This document shows positions 8,094 through 17,752 of a stretch of DNA of 64,000 bases, piece after piece. The translations under genes were made by a program, and so were the position numbers. The DNA comes from Planctomycetia bacterium. Its GTDB lineage: Bacteria; Planctomycetota; UBA8108; SXIK01. The DNA is taken from positions 28,895 to 92,894 of the forward strand of contig SXIK01000173.1 of the NCBI GenBank assembly GCA_005772855.1, in the 5' to 3' direction. Numbering within the stretch: position 1 is the stretch's first letter; each line of letters opens with the position of its first letter. The notes beneath the pieces were generated by a model. It ran no database searches and was not told the origin of the DNA. It saw only the letters and a list, made by a program, of their open reading frames with translations.

Positions 8094-8309
8094 TTAGTCC
8101 GACTTCTCACGCGCGAGATGCTGATCAAGGTTTTCGCGTGTGACAAGCCCCACCTTGCGGGGCGACGGCACGAAGAGCTTCACGCTCGACGGTCGGGACT
8201 CAACCCAGTCGTCCAACTCGGCCATGACAGCACTCAGCCAGGACAGTTTCCGCAGCAAACGCTCAGACCTCTCGGAATAACAATCAGCTTTCATGGCGAA
8301 GAGTAGCAT
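8094..8309 (-). CDS. Small hypothetical protein
   Basis: About 71 residues from the ATG at 8309 (MLLFAMKADCYSERSERLLRKL). The sequence is charged and mostly helical and has a short C-terminal segment (VKLFVPSPRKVGLVTRENLDQHLAREKSD). The ORF-track start at 8390 would overlap the end of the YyaL-type gene by 40 bp, so an internal start is preferred; the ATG at 8294 is another option. It sits between the thioredoxin-domain gene and the FHA kinase on the same strand, 48 bp before the latter, so it could be cotranscribed. I do not recognise a family, and the gene could be spurious. Confidence 0.4.
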   Translation of the reverse strand: MLLFAMKADCYSERSERLLRKLSWLSAVMAELDDWVESRPSSVKLFVPSPRKVGLVTRENLDQHLAREKSD

Positions 8310-8350
8310 CCTTTTCGGAAGATGGCGATAACGCAGCAGGAGCCGCGAAA

Positions 8351-10432
8351 TCAAGCGTTCTGGACAAGGATGGCACTCAACGGGTCGCACTCCGTCACCG
8401 GCGCTTGACAGGCGAAATCTCGGCAGACGTAGACGGTCGATTTGTCATCAACCGGCGTCTTCCCGCCAAGGAGGGGGACCATCTTCGAGGTCTCCCCCAC
8501 GCGTTCAGGGGAGCACCCTGCGATCACCTTGCTCGGAAGGAACCGCCGATGTACCACACGGAGTAGATCCCGCGTCTCGGCCCTGCGCAAGTCGCCCACA
8601 ACGCAGATCTCCACGGGCGGATGAAGGAAAAAGTCGAGGGCGAGCACCGTGTAGTTCATTGCCATGGGCGCCCGCTCCAGGTAACCCCGTACACCCCGCA
8701 ACAATTCCAGCACCCTTTCTCGGTAGACCGCGAGGCCCGTGAGGCGTTCGAGGCGCAAGAGGTTGAGAGCAGCGACGCCGTTTCCCGAGGGAGTGGCGTT
8801 GTCGAGGTTGTCCTTTCGACGCGTAATGAGCGACTCGTGATAAGGCGCCGTGTAGAAGAATCCGCCGCCGACACCGTCCCAGAAGTTCTGGAGCAGCGTA
8901 TCGGTGAGTTCCTTCGCTCGAGCGAGATGGGTAAGCGCAAAGGTCGCCTCAAACAGGTCAAGGAAAGCCTCGGCCGCGTAGGCGTAGTCATCCAGGTAGC
9001 CAGGAAACTGTGTGCGGCCATCCTTGTGCGTGCGATGAAGGCGCCCCGCGGGGCAAAGATTTGCCACAAGGAAGGCCGCCGAACTTTCAGCCGCATCCAG
9101 GTAGCGACGGTCCTCAAGCACCTGAAAGCCCCGGGCAAAGGCCGAAATCATGAGGCCGTTCCACGCCGCCAGTATCTTCTCGTCGCGGAAGGGCTTGACT
9201 CGAAGCGCTCGAGCCGAGTAGAGCGCTTCTCTGCCACGACTCACCGCCCCGGCAAGCACCAGCGCATCTACCCGCAGAAGCCTGGCCACCGTTTCGAGCG
9301 AACGGGGCACGTTGGGAATGCTCATTCCATTCTCGAAGTTGCCCTCCCGCAAGATGTTGAAGTATTCGCAGACAAGCCTGGCGTCATCCTTGCCGAGCAA
9401 GGCCTCCACCTCCGCCGTAGTCCAGACAAAGAACTTTCCCTCCTCACCCTCGCTGTCAGCATCAGTAGCCGAATAGAAGCCCCCTTCAGGACTTGTCATC
9501 TCGCGAAGTACGTAATCAAGAATCTCTCGCGCAATCCGGGCGTAGAATTCCTTGCCCGTCACTTGAAAGGCTTCAAGGTAGGTGCGGGCCAGGAGTGCAT
9601 TGTCGTAGAGCATCTTCTCGAAGTGCGGCACCAACCAACGCTCGTCGGTAGAGTAGCGATGGAAACCGCCGCCAATCTGGTCGTACATGCCGCCAAGGGC
9701 CATGCCTTCTAGCGTCCGCTCGCACATCTCCAGCACGTGAGAATCGCCCGAGCGCAGGTAATGCCGAAGAAGTGTCGAGATTTCGACCGAGCGCGGGAAT
9801 TTCGGCGCCTGCCCAAAACCTCCGTACGTCCGATCGAAGGACCTCCTGGCATACTCGGCTCCTGCCTCGAAGACCTCGGCAGAGGGAAGCTCGCTTCCCG
9901 GGGGTATTGACGGCGACTCAGCCAAGTGCTCCATGACTTGACGAGCCGTCTCCTCAACGCGTTCGCGCCCGGTGCGATAAACTTCGGCGAGTTGAGCAAG
10001 GATGTGACCGAAACCGGGGCGCCCGTGCCGATTCTCCGGCGGAAAGTAGGTACCGCCCCAAAAAGGCTTGAGATCCGGCGTGAGGAACACGCTCAGCGGC
10101 CACCCTCCCGAGCCAGTGAGCATCTGAACCGCGCTCATGTAGATCGCGTCAATGTCGGGCCTTTCCTCACGATCCACCTTGATGCTCACGAAGTACTGGT
10201 TGAGGAGGCTCGCGATCGAATGGTTCTCAAATGATTCCCGTTCCATGACGTGACACCAGTGGCAGGCGGAGTAGCCCACCGACAAAAAAATTGGTCGGTC
10301 GAGGTCTCTCGCCTTCTTGAGCGCCTCATCTCCCCAGGAGTACCAGTCCACCGGGTTCAATGCGTGTTGCTGGAGGTAGGGGCTAGTCTCATCAGCAAGG
10401 CGATTGGGCTTGCACTTTCGATTGGCAGTCAT
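8351..10432 (-). CDS. Thioredoxin-domain protein of the YyaL / DUF255 (SSP411) family
   Basis: 693 residues, typical for this family. The N-terminal thioredoxin-like DUF255 domain includes the family signature [18 protein letters not shown] and the redox motif CHWC (Cys57/Cys60) followed by VMERESFEN and [10 protein letters not shown]. The remainder forms an alpha/alpha-barrel resembling N-acylglucosamine epimerases and six-hairpin glycosidases ([36 protein letters not shown]). The family occurs from bacteria to mammals (SPATA20), but the physiological reaction is not established. No signal peptide is visible, so it is probably cytoplasmic. It lies 31 bp downstream of the E1 beta gene on the same strand and may share its transcript. 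Confidence 0.93.
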   Translation of the reverse strand: MTANRKCKPNRLADETSPYLQQHALNPVDWYSWGDEALKKARDLDRPIFLSVGYSACHWCHVMERESFENHSIASLLNQYFVSIKVDREERPDIDAIYMSAVQMLTGSGGWPLSVFLTPDLKPFWGGTYFPPENRHGRPGFGHILAQLAEVYRTGRERVEETARQVMEHLAESPSIPPGSELPSAEVFEAGAEYARRSFDRTYGGFGQAPKFPRSVEISTLLRHYLRSGDSHVLEMCERTLEGMALGGMYDQIGGGFHRYSTDERWLVPHFEKMLYDNALLARTYLEAFQVTGKEFYARIAREILDYVLREMTSPEGGFYSATDADSEGEEGKFFVWTTAEVEALLGKDDARLVCEYFNILREGNFENGMSIPNVPRSLETVARLLRVDALVLAGAVSRGREALYSARALRVKPFRDEKILAAWNGLMISAFARGFQVLEDRRYLDAAESSAAFLVANLCPAGRLHRTHKDGRTQFPGYLDDYAYAAEAFLDLFEATFALTHLARAKELTDTLLQNFWDGVGGGFFYTAPYHESLITRRKDNLDNATPSGNGVAALNLLRLERLTGLAVYRERVLELLRGVRGYLERAPMAMNYTVLALDFFLHPPVEICVVGDLRRAETRDLLRVVHRRFLPSKVIAGCSPERVGETSKMVPLLGGKTPVDDKSTVYVCRDFACQAPVTECDPLSAILVQNA

Positions 10433-10463
10433 GGGATCTCGGAGGGAGGACCAGATGGAACAT

Positions 10464-11468
10464 TCACCAGCGACGCAGGTCCCGGATCACATCAGCGATC
10501 CGCTCGACGCTCGGAATTGATGCTGCCTCCAACCCCCTGTGGTAAGGCACGGGATGGTCTGGGTAGGCAATTCGGCGGATGGGACCGTCGAGGAACTCAA
10601 AGGCTTTTTCGCCAATTCTCGCTGCAATCTCGCCGCCAAAACCGCCCGTGAAACAGGCCTCGTGCACGATCACCGCCCTGCCAGTCCGCCGAATGCTTTC
10701 GAGAATGAGCCCTTCGTCCATGGGCGCCAGACTGCGCAGATCCACGACCTCCACGGAGATGCCATCTCGTGAAACAACCTCAGCAGCCTCGAGAGAAGTG
10801 TGCGTCATCCAGCCGTACGCGATGACAGTGACATCCTCTCCACTGCGGACGATCCGGGCGGAACCAATCACTGCCTCCCTGCGAGCAGCCTCGAACGATT
10901 CCGCAGATTGCTTCACCCGGCGGTAAAGGTGCTTGTGCTCGAAGAAAAGAACGGGGTTCGGGTCCCTGATGGCGGCACGAAGGAGCGCGTAGGCATCGGA
11001 TGGCCACGCTGGAGCGACAACCTTGAGGCCCGGCGTGTGAAGAAACCACGCCTCAACGCACTGTGAATGAAACGCGCCGGCTCCAGCGCCTCCGCCTGTT
11101 GGACAGCGGATCACCATCGGGACGGGACGACCCGTGCGCCAGAACATCTTTGCCGCCACGTTCACGACTTGGTTGAAACCACACGAAATGAAATCTGCGA
11201 ACTGCATCTCGACCACTGGACGGCGACCCAGCATTGCGGCGCCGACGGCCATCCCAATCGTTCCCGACTCCGAAATCGGCGTGTTGACCATACGATGTGG
11301 GCCAAACTCCGCCAGGAAGCCCCTCGTCGCCTTGAAGGCGCCGCCGTACTCGGCGATGTCTTGCCCCATGACGAAGACAGAAGGATCGTCCTGAAGTTCA
11401 TCTCGAAGAGCCCGCGTGATCGCATCCAGGTAAGAGATCTCCTTGGTCACCACGGTTTCACTCGGCAT
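10464..11468 (-). CDS. 2-oxoacid dehydrogenase E1 component, beta subunit (PdhB/BkdA2-like)
   Basis: 334 residues, normal for an E1 beta subunit. It matches the transketolase-like pyrimidine-binding and C-terminal domains of alpha2-beta2 dehydrogenases: the N-terminus ([35 protein letters not shown]), [22 protein letters not shown], and the C-terminal [20 protein letters not shown]. With E1 alpha it decarboxylates pyruvate or a branched-chain/other 2-oxoacid using thiamine diphosphate and passes the acyl group to an E2 lipoyl protein. Its ATG lies inside the 3' end of the alpha gene (11-nt overlap), which implies translational coupling. No E2 or E3 gene is adjacent, so the true substrate cannot be told from the sequence. 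Confidence 0.93.
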   Translation of the reverse strand: MPSETVVTKEISYLDAITRALRDELQDDPSVFVMGQDIAEYGGAFKATRGFLAEFGPHRMVNTPISESGTIGMAVGAAMLGRRPVVEMQFADFISCGFNQVVNVAAKMFWRTGRPVPMVIRCPTGGGAGAGAFHSQCVEAWFLHTPGLKVVAPAWPSDAYALLRAAIRDPNPVLFFEHKHLYRRVKQSAESFEAARREAVIGSARIVRSGEDVTVIAYGWMTHTSLEAAEVVSRDGISVEVVDLRSLAPMDEGLILESIRRTGRAVIVHEACFTGGFGGEIAARIGEKAFEFLDGPIRRIAYPDHPVPYHRGLEAASIPSVERIADVIRDLRRW

Positions 11469-12570
11469 AAATGCCTCCGAGTGGGGTCTCTGGGACGGGG
11501 TCGGGAGCTTTCATCGCCGAGTCGACGGTTTCGACGATCAACTCCGCGCAGCATTTTGCGATGTCGTCGAGGTACTTTTGCGTTGCGGCGCCAACCTCGA
11601 GAAGGCTTCGTTCGAAGCGCGCCAGGGGATCTGACCGCTCGTGCCTCTGCCGCTCGGCGGCGTCCAAGAGTTGAATCGAATCATCCCCTTCCGAGTGCCC
11701 GCGCATCCGCCCGACGACAGCCTCGATCAAAGTCGGCCCTTCGCCCCGGCGGGCACGACTCACCGCTCGAGCCACCTCCTCGTGGACCCGCACCACATCG
11801 CACCCATCGACGCGGACGCCCGGGATGCCATACGCGGCACCGCGCTCAGCGAGCGTCTGGGATGCGTACTGCTCCCTGGCCGGCGTCGAGAACGCATATC
11901 CGTTGTTCTCGATGATCAAAATGAAAGGAACCCTGAGCACTGCGGCCATGTTCAGACCTTCGTGGAAGTCTCCCGTTGACGTCCCGCCTTCACCGACAAA
12001 GTTAACGGCGACTCGATCACTGCCGCGCTGCTTGAAGGCGAGCGCAAGCCCCGCCGCGACGGGAATCATTGCCCCGAGGTGACTGATCATCCCAACGTGG
12101 ATAATCCCCGCTCCCTCGTCAAAGTGGGAGTAGTGATAGGAACGCTCGCGTCCAGCAGAGAATCCGTTCGCCTTGCCGAGCATCTGGCAGGCAAGGCGAT
12201 AAAGGATGCCTCGGGGCTCGACTTGCGACGCTCGCCTCTGGCTCACGGCCGGAAAGAGGTCAGGAAAGAGTCTTCCTGCATCGAGGTAGTGGCGCAAGAT
12301 GGCGCCAGAGTCACGGTGGAGCGAGATCAACGCGTCACCCGCCTCGATGGCAGTCGCAGCAGCCACCGTGACACCCTCATTCCCCACTGAGCTGTACCAC
12401 TTGGACACGGCACCCAGGCGAACGAGGCGCTCGAAGCGCAGATCCCATTCGCGTGCCAACCTCAAGAAGAAGTGCATCTCCCGGAGCGCCTCGGGGGTTG
12501 GTGGCTCGACTCTCCTGGACGAGCACTCGGTCGCTGATGAAGAGGCTGCGGTTGCTGTGTTCTCGCGCAT
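11458..12570 (-). CDS. 2-oxoacid dehydrogenase E1 component, alpha subunit (PdhA/BkdA1-like)
   Basis: 370 residues. The thiamine-diphosphate motif runs from GEG (193-195) to ENN (221-223) with the family sequence GTSTGDFHEGLNMAAVLRVPFILIIENNGYAFSTP. The conserved phosphorylation-loop-like segment GRMRGHSEGDD is present near residue 297. It forms the heterotetrameric E1 with the overlapping downstream beta subunit. The N-terminal 25 residues are Ser/Thr/Ala-rich and not conserved. The upstream region to the divergent lipoprotein gene is about 190 bp and should hold its promoter. The substrate could be pyruvate, acetoin or a branched-chain 2-oxoacid. Confidence 0.93.
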   Translation of the reverse strand: MRENTATAASSSATECSSRRVEPPTPEALREMHFFLRLAREWDLRFERLVRLGAVSKWYSSVGNEGVTVAAATAIEAGDALISLHRDSGAILRHYLDAGRLFPDLFPAVSQRRASQVEPRGILYRLACQMLGKANGFSAGRERSYHYSHFDEGAGIIHVGMISHLGAMIPVAAGLALAFKQRGSDRVAVNFVGEGGTSTGDFHEGLNMAAVLRVPFILIIENNGYAFSTPAREQYASQTLAERGAAYGIPGVRVDGCDVVRVHEEVARAVSRARRGEGPTLIEAVVGRMRGHSEGDDSIQLLDAAERQRHERSDPLARFERSLLEVGAATQKYLDDIAKCCAELIVETVDSAMKAPDPVPETPLGGIYAE

Positions 12571-12764
12571 ATCGAATTTCGTCGCGCCTCTCGGAAGTGC
12601 AGAAATCTACCTGCAGGCGATCTTTAAAGCCATTGGGCTCGGCCAGCCACCCAGTAAAATGACACTAACGAATTCTATCACTTGAAGCAAGTGGAGACTT
12701 CTCCGTCCAATCGAGCCATGAGACGAGATTTGTTCTTCCATTCTGAGGTTAACTCCGGAGCACG
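12571..12764. promoter_or_regulatory. Divergent promoter region with a small perfect palindrome
   Basis: This noncoding stretch separates E1 alpha (minus) from the exported protein (plus). It is more AT-rich than the genes and holds CACTTG-AAG-CAAGTG at 12679-12693, a 6-bp inverted repeat that could be an operator. No convincing -35/-10 pair can be fixed by eye. Confidence 0.25.
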
Positions 12765-14024
12765 ATGGAGATGAATGTCCAGTCAAAGGTGCTTTGCTGT
12801 CTTGGTATCCTTGCTGTGCTCGCGTCACTGGGTTGTCGCCACAGCCACCGCCGAAGGGTTATTGTTTCCAACCCCAGCAGCACATTCGCTGGCGATTTCC
12901 AGTCGATTGCCGACTACCTCGAGGATCCAACAGTCAGGGTCCTTCTGAGAAACATGCCACGCAACACAGGCAACCTACCTCCGGACGTCGAGGGCCAGTT
13001 CGAGTCAGAAGGCGAGATTCGCGCAACTTCCATCCCGGGGTCACGACGAGGCGACCTCGTCACGGGCAGCTTTTGTTTCGGCACAGCCTCGGGAAGCCGA
13101 CTCCAGGTTGCCATTGAGGATGCGAGCGTCGTCGATGCCGGCGCGGCTTCTTTTCTTGAAGGCAGCAACGATCGTTTCACCGTCTACACAGCCTTTAAAT
13201 CAGTTCAGACGCAAACCTCAGGCTCCACGTGCGAGATCCATGAAGTCAACGTGTTTTCGGGCATGCGGAACTCCGACGGCAGCTTCTCTGACCTCTACAT
13301 CGGTCAGGGAATCGTGGGACTTGTTGGCGACTGCGGCGCGCTCCTGATCGGCGACGTTCAGGCCTCGAAGGGAATCGCGGACCGCGTCGGCTCGTCGTGT
13401 ACAGATGACCCCGGCGCACAGCCTGGCGATCCTTCGAACGTGCTCGTGACGGTGGAGAACAGCCTCGTCACCGACTTGGCGGTTTTTCTGGGCAACGACA
13501 CCACACCAACACTCTTTGTGCGGCCGCTTTCAACGGGCAGCTTCGAGAGCCGCCCAGGTTTCTCGCTCTATTTCGAGAGTGTTCAGCCGTCGGCGGGCAA
13601 AGACCCACAGGGAAACGACCTCCTCATGGGTGAGATTGTGAGCGGGCAGTTCGCGCCCGACGCCACTGGGACCGGCGGGACCGTGACCTACTCCATCGAG
13701 AATCAGGTGGGTACGGACGTCTTTTTCGCACCCATGCCAGTCAATCGGAGGAGCTTCGACCTTTACGCAGTGACCAATTCGGGCGTCCTGGTTCCGGGCT
13801 ATCCCAATCCTCCGGGATCAGGCCTCGATTGCCTGTGCAGCATGGCCCCGAGCATCGACCCCTATGTCGTCGGATACTATTCCTACAACATTCCCCAGGC
13901 GATCTCTCCGTCCCAGACCAACGTGCTCTTCTTCAACGCAGACACCAACGTGCAGGTGGACGCCTTCACCGGCCCTTTCAACCTCGACGCGGGCTCGGGG
14001 ACTGTCACACTGCTCGTCGACTGA
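12765..14024 (+). CDS. Hypothetical exported protein, possible lipoprotein
   Basis: 419 residues. The N-terminus has a hydrophobic stretch (VLCCLGILAVLASLGC) ending in a possible lipobox at Cys24; the -3 position is Ser rather than Leu, so lipidation is uncertain, but export is likely. The mature part is rich in Gly, Ser, Thr, Asp and beta-prone segments, with a few scattered cysteines (SGSTCEI, GDCGALL, GSSCTDDPG, LDCLCSM). I recognise no domain. CGGAG lies four bases before the ATG at 12765; the in-frame ATG at 12771 is an alternative. It is followed by three tandem hairpins and then another envelope protein on the same strand. Confidence 0.75.
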   Translation: MEMNVQSKVLCCLGILAVLASLGCRHSHRRRVIVSNPSSTFAGDFQSIADYLEDPTVRVLLRNMPRNTGNLPPDVEGQFESEGEIRATSIPGSRRGDLVTGSFCFGTASGSRLQVAIEDASVVDAGAASFLEGSNDRFTVYTAFKSVQTQTSGSTCEIHEVNVFSGMRNSDGSFSDLYIGQGIVGLVGDCGALLIGDVQASKGIADRVGSSCTDDPGAQPGDPSNVLVTVENSLVTDLAVFLGNDTTPTLFVRPLSTGSFESRPGFSLYFESVQPSAGKDPQGNDLLMGEIVSGQFAPDATGTGGTVTYSIENQVGTDVFFAPMPVNRRSFDLYAVTNSGVLVPGYPNPPGSGLDCLCSMAPSIDPYVVGYYSYNIPQAISPSQTNVLFFNADTNVQVDAFTGPFNLDAGSGTVTLLVD

Positions 14025-14027
14025 GAA

Positions 14028-14119
14028 GCCGCGTGTCGCGGCCGGCGTGGGGGAGGCCTTTCCTCCCCCACCAGCAAGGAGACTCAGAGCCTGAGCAATT
14101 CTTGCTCAGGCTCTGAGTC
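14028..14119 (+). terminator. Three perfect hairpins in tandem between two genes
   Basis: Starting three bases after the stop at 14024 are GCCGCG-TGT-CGCGGC (14028-14042), GTGGGGGAGG-5 nt-CCTCCCCCAC (14047-14071) and an 18-bp perfect stem GACTCAGAGCCTGAGCAA with a 3-nt loop (14081-14119). None is followed by a T-run. The last ends only 19 bases before the next ATG (14139), so it could terminate transcription, protect mRNA ends, or mask the downstream ribosome-binding region. Confidence 0.6.
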
Positions 14120-14138
14120 CTGGAATCGCGGCAGCTCC

Positions 14139-16109
14139 ATGAACCTCAAGAAATTTCAACGCGGGATGCTTCCGGGAGGGGCATTGGTCCTCCTCTCGGG
14201 AGCCATCCTGTGCTTCGCGCTCCTGCGCAACAGCACACCCGAAGCACCCCGGGCCTCGGCGTTTCCCGTCCCCGAACCACCGGAGTCCTTCCACGCAGTA
14301 TCGGCTCAAACCTCGGCAAGAGACGTCGTCACAACAGGGCCACGAAGGACGTCGCCCGAAATAGCTGAAGCACCGGATGTGGCTGGTCTGCGTTGCCGCC
14401 TCATGGACGCAGGGAGCGGCAGGCCCATCCCAAGGGCTCGCGGCGTTTTCATCATTCGAAGCGAAAAGATGCTCGCGTCGGAGTCAAAGGACTCGGACAG
14501 CTCGGGCTGGGTAACACTCAAGGGCCAAGAGCCTTCGCTCTACTCTTTGCAGGCACGGATCGAGGGCTATGTTCCACAGCAGAAGGCCGCCCTTCTCACA
14601 CTGTCAGCGATCACGGAGGTGACGTTCAACCTCGAGAGGGGTGAGGAACTGCTCGGCGACGTCCTCGACGCCTCTGGAGCGGCCATCACTGTGTCGGAAG
14701 TACGGGCGTTTGTCGCACTTGCGAGCGCTCCAGAAAATGCGCGGGCAGTGACTCACGGCGACGGCAGCTTCCGCTTTCAGGGTCTCCGCCCCGGGACATG
14801 GACCGTCGTCGCTCAAGCCGAAGGCTACCGCACGGCCTCCCGGGTTGCGAAGGTGCCTGCAACGGACCGCCTCCGCATGGAGCTGAGCAAGGACCCTGGT
14901 TTTTCTGTGCTCATCACCGATGACACTGGAGCGCCACTCGAAGACGTACGCGTGGCTGTCCGGCATCCCACCCACGGGATTCGTGCCCTGGCGGCGTCGA
15001 GCTTCACGGACAGGGATGGTAAAGCAAGGCTGCACGGGCTGCCCGAGAACACCGCAGATCTCATCGGCCTGGAGGCGAAAAAGAAAGGATTCCTTGACTG
15101 GGGACAGCCCGTGGCGCCCACGGAGCTTGAAGCCAAACCGTTTCACATTGTGCTGTCGCGAGGGTCCAACGTCTCGGGCCGTGTCGTCGATGAATCGAGT
15201 GAGGGTGTCGCGGGGGCTGAAGTGACCCTCCTGGACCCTGACGAGGCAAAGCCCCAAAGGATCAAGACGAACTCGAGGGGTGAGTTCCACATCCGCAATG
15301 TCACGCCGAAGGTCTACACGATCTTCGCTTGCACCGCCGAGAAGGGCTCGAGCGACTCGACCCTGATCGAGCCAGGCTCTGACAACACCACAGAGGATTT
15401 GACCCTGATTCTAAAGGCCGGGACCGGCGTGATCGCAGGGCGAGTTGTCGACCAGGATGGACGCGCCATCCCCCTTGTCCCGGTCACTCTGAGCACTGGG
15501 TCCCCACCACGGCAAGGGCTGCTCAGAACCGTCACCAACGAGGACGGGCGGTTTCACTTCGCTGGGCTTGTCCCGGAAAACGTCGGCGTACGGAGAACTG
15601 TCATGGTAGGCGGTGGCAGGACTGCCCGCTCGGTGCGTGAGGTGTCACTCGGGGAGGAAAACGTCGAGCTCGTCACGGCCAAGCTCTCGACACTGACGGG
15701 CTTCGTCACAGGAGACTCGGCGCCAGTAGCATTTGAGGTTCATCTCCACATGGAGGCTGCCGAAAAAGGGGCCGACCGCGTCTTCCGGTTCGGCTCCAGC
15801 AGCCACTGGTTCAAGATCGAGGGCGTTGAGCCTGGCCGCTACCGACTCAGCGTTGTTGCACAGGGCGAGGTGCTCGCGACGGTCGATGGTCTCCAGGTGC
15901 TACCTGGAGAAAATATTGGCCCAATTGCGCTGAGGGCCTATTCCAGTGGGCGCTTCGTCGACCCGAGGCCAGGCGAACGGCCGCGCGGCAAGGAGCGAGG
16001 ACGAAGAAGTATTCGGAGTAAACGACGAATCGGAGCGACGCAGCATCGCGGACCCGCAGCCGGCCAAGGCCAGAATGGCCTACTGGGCCAGGGTCCAGCA
16101 GCCCGTTGA
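14139..16109 (+). CDS. Membrane-anchored protein with repeated carboxypeptidase-regulatory-like (beta-sandwich) domains
   Basis: 656 residues. An N-terminal transmembrane or signal-anchor segment (MLPGGALVLLSGAILCFALL) is followed by a Pro/Ser-rich linker and then at least five repeats of the transthyretin-like CarboxypepD_reg type. Each runs from a [GRVVD..G.P....V.L] strand to a [T..dGrF.f.gl.Pg.Y.v.a..eGy] strand: for example GRVVDESSEGVAGAEVTLL and GRVVDQDGRAIPLVPVTL with NEDGRFHFAGLVPEN. Such domains mediate folding, adhesion or sugar/protein contacts at the surface. The last 45 residues switch abruptly to Arg/Gly-rich sequence (RPRGKERGRRSIRSKRR), which may be a frameshift, because an adjacent frame gives a more ordinary acidic tail. 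The stop lies 28 bp from a convergent gene. Confidence 0.8.
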   Translation: MNLKKFQRGMLPGGALVLLSGAILCFALLRNSTPEAPRASAFPVPEPPESFHAVSAQTSARDVVTTGPRRTSPEIAEAPDVAGLRCRLMDAGSGRPIPRARGVFIIRSEKMLASESKDSDSSGWVTLKGQEPSLYSLQARIEGYVPQQKAALLTLSAITEVTFNLERGEELLGDVLDASGAAITVSEVRAFVALASAPENARAVTHGDGSFRFQGLRPGTWTVVAQAEGYRTASRVAKVPATDRLRMELSKDPGFSVLITDDTGAPLEDVRVAVRHPTHGIRALAASSFTDRDGKARLHGLPENTADLIGLEAKKKGFLDWGQPVAPTELEAKPFHIVLSRGSNVSGRVVDESSEGVAGAEVTLLDPDEAKPQRIKTNSRGEFHIRNVTPKVYTIFACTAEKGSSDSTLIEPGSDNTTEDLTLILKAGTGVIAGRVVDQDGRAIPLVPVTLSTGSPPRQGLLRTVTNEDGRFHFAGLVPENVGVRRTVMVGGGRTARSVREVSLGEENVELVTAKLSTLTGFVTGDSAPVAFEVHLHMEAAEKGADRVFRFGSSSHWFKIEGVEPGRYRLSVVAQGEVLATVDGLQVLPGENIGPIALRAYSSGRFVDPRPGERPRGKERGRRSIRSKRRIGATQHRGPAAGQGQNGLLGQGPAAR

Positions 16110-16136
16110 CCGGATCCTGCTGATAAAGATCAACGC

Positions 16137-17636
16137 TCAGTTCAGGGGAAGGTTGATCCCAAGCTGAAACGACACGCCAGCGCGCTCGGGAACTTTATTC
16201 GAACTACTGCCAGCAGAAACTTCCGTGAAATCAGGAATGAGGCTTGCAGCAAGATCGAAGCTGAGCACCCAGAGCCGAAATCCGAGGCCAGCGTGAAGCA
16301 GCAGGTCTTCCTCGGACTCGGAGAGATTCTTCGAAACGCCTGCGCGAAGGAAGAGGACGTCACCCAGACCCAGCTCGGCCCCACCTCCCACCAGCTGCGA
16401 CTTGTAGCCTCGCAAGGCCTCCGAGTGATTGCGAAGCACGTCAATGTCGGCTGCCAACGTGAGGCCAAGGAATCCTCCCAGAGACTGAAAGGGCGAGACG
16501 CCAATGCCCGCCCGAACCTGTCGCTCGATCTCGTAGTCCCCTGGGCCCTTGAAATCAAAGTGGGGGTTGTTCAAATTGCGCCCGACAACTCCTAGCGAAA
16601 CCCATGGGACCGGCTGCACAAGCACGCCAACATCCACCCCCCAGTTGAGAGACTCCTCACGATTGGTTTCGTCGAACAAGTCGTCGTGCAAGTCTCCTGG
16701 ATTCTCAATATCTCTCAGCGTGAAGGGCTTGTAGTACGTCCAGCCGTTCAAGACTTTCACGTTAACACCCACCGAGAAAACCTCGAAGAAGGGGTGCGCA
16801 TAGCTAAGAGCATACTCTTGCAGCAGGATTCCGCGAAGGTTGACCCCGGAGGAGTTGTTCGTGAAGTTGGCGCCTGGACTACCGCCGATATTGGCTGCCG
16901 TGGCCTCGAGAATTCTCCGGATGTTCGATTGCACCGTCGAGTTGCCGACATCCACACCGGTCTGCTCGGCCTGGAAAACGATCTCCTCGGCCTGTTCCTG
17001 GGTCGCCACGCCCCCCGCCGCCAAATCGTCGGCAAAGGCCTGCCCTCCGGGACTCAACTGACCCGAACGGTCATTGCCACCACCAATGGCGCCTGTCAGG
17101 CCGTTGTCACCGAGTGAGAGGTTGGTGAAATCAACGTTGGCGAGCCCTCCCGCGTGCGCGACTCCCAGAGCCGAGAAGCCGAACTGGCCGATCCGCGCCA
17201 TGACTCCGCCGGAAGCCTGCGTCACGAGGCCAGTGCCGGGCCTTTGAAGGTCGGGTAACTCCTCAGCGAGCAATTTGATAGCCTTCTGGATCTGCCCTGA
17301 ATCAAGAGGCGTGCCGGCGTCGAGCGCAGCGTCGATGTCGTCGAACCCCAGGTCCTTGACAAGATCTCCAATGTCGTCCACCTCGCCCAGAAAGTCATTT
17401 GCAGCGAAGGCGCTGCCCGAGACGGGGATCTCTACATCCCAGAAGGTGGCTGGAGGAACTCTGGGCGGCGCGAACGAGGCAGGATTCCAATAGGCGCTGA
17501 GGCCGCCTCGCGCAATTGCCACACCGGCTCCTCCCATCCCCATGGCTCGGGGCCCGACAATGCTCCACTCCTCGGCACCCAGTGAGCCAGCCGCGACGAA
17601 CGCCAGTCCAATCCATGGTGAGATCTTTCGATGCAT
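16137..17636 (-). CDS. TraF-like outer-membrane beta-barrel protein (TraF_2 family)
   Basis: 499 residues with a signal peptide (MHRKISPWIGLAFVAAGSLGA). The mature N-terminus has the family signature EEWSIVGPRAMGMGGAGVAIARGGLSAYWNPAS, shared by TraF_2, PorV and FadL-like barrels. The second half alternates amphipathic strands (SLGVVGRNLNNPHFDF, FLGLTLAADIDVLRN, GGAELGLGDVLFLRAGVSKNL, GFRLWVLSFDLAASLIPDF) and ends at LGINLPLN, a plausible last strand. Despite the family name there are no conjugation genes nearby, so the role is best described as an outer-membrane channel or structural barrel of unknown substrate. It implies a two-membrane envelope. It converges on the preceding plus-strand gene. 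Confidence 0.82.
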   Translation of the reverse strand: MHRKISPWIGLAFVAAGSLGAEEWSIVGPRAMGMGGAGVAIARGGLSAYWNPASFAPPRVPPATFWDVEIPVSGSAFAANDFLGEVDDIGDLVKDLGFDDIDAALDAGTPLDSGQIQKAIKLLAEELPDLQRPGTGLVTQASGGVMARIGQFGFSALGVAHAGGLANVDFTNLSLGDNGLTGAIGGGNDRSGQLSPGGQAFADDLAAGGVATQEQAEEIVFQAEQTGVDVGNSTVQSNIRRILEATAANIGGSPGANFTNNSSGVNLRGILLQEYALSYAHPFFEVFSVGVNVKVLNGWTYYKPFTLRDIENPGDLHDDLFDETNREESLNWGVDVGVLVQPVPWVSLGVVGRNLNNPHFDFKGPGDYEIERQVRAGIGVSPFQSLGGFLGLTLAADIDVLRNHSEALRGYKSQLVGGGAELGLGDVLFLRAGVSKNLSESEEDLLLHAGLGFRLWVLSFDLAASLIPDFTEVSAGSSSNKVPERAGVSFQLGINLPLN

Positions 17637-17752
17637 ACTCAGTCCTCTTGTTGAAACATTTCCATGCTCTGGTTATTCCTATCGGCTCGACCGTGCGATG
17701 AGTGTTCGCGGAAGATGAATTTAAGGCGTTATCGGAAGGAAAGAAGGGAAGA

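Noticed and set aside
7083-8306. 407-codon plus-strand ORF opposite the FHA kinase
   Set aside because: Shadow of the kinase gene; composition is His/Arg/Gln-rich with no family resemblance.
16137-17636. Conjugation gene (TraF) implying a mobile element
   Set aside because: The similarity is to the TraF_2 outer-membrane family, which is common on chromosomes; no other transfer genes, integrases or attachment repeats are present.
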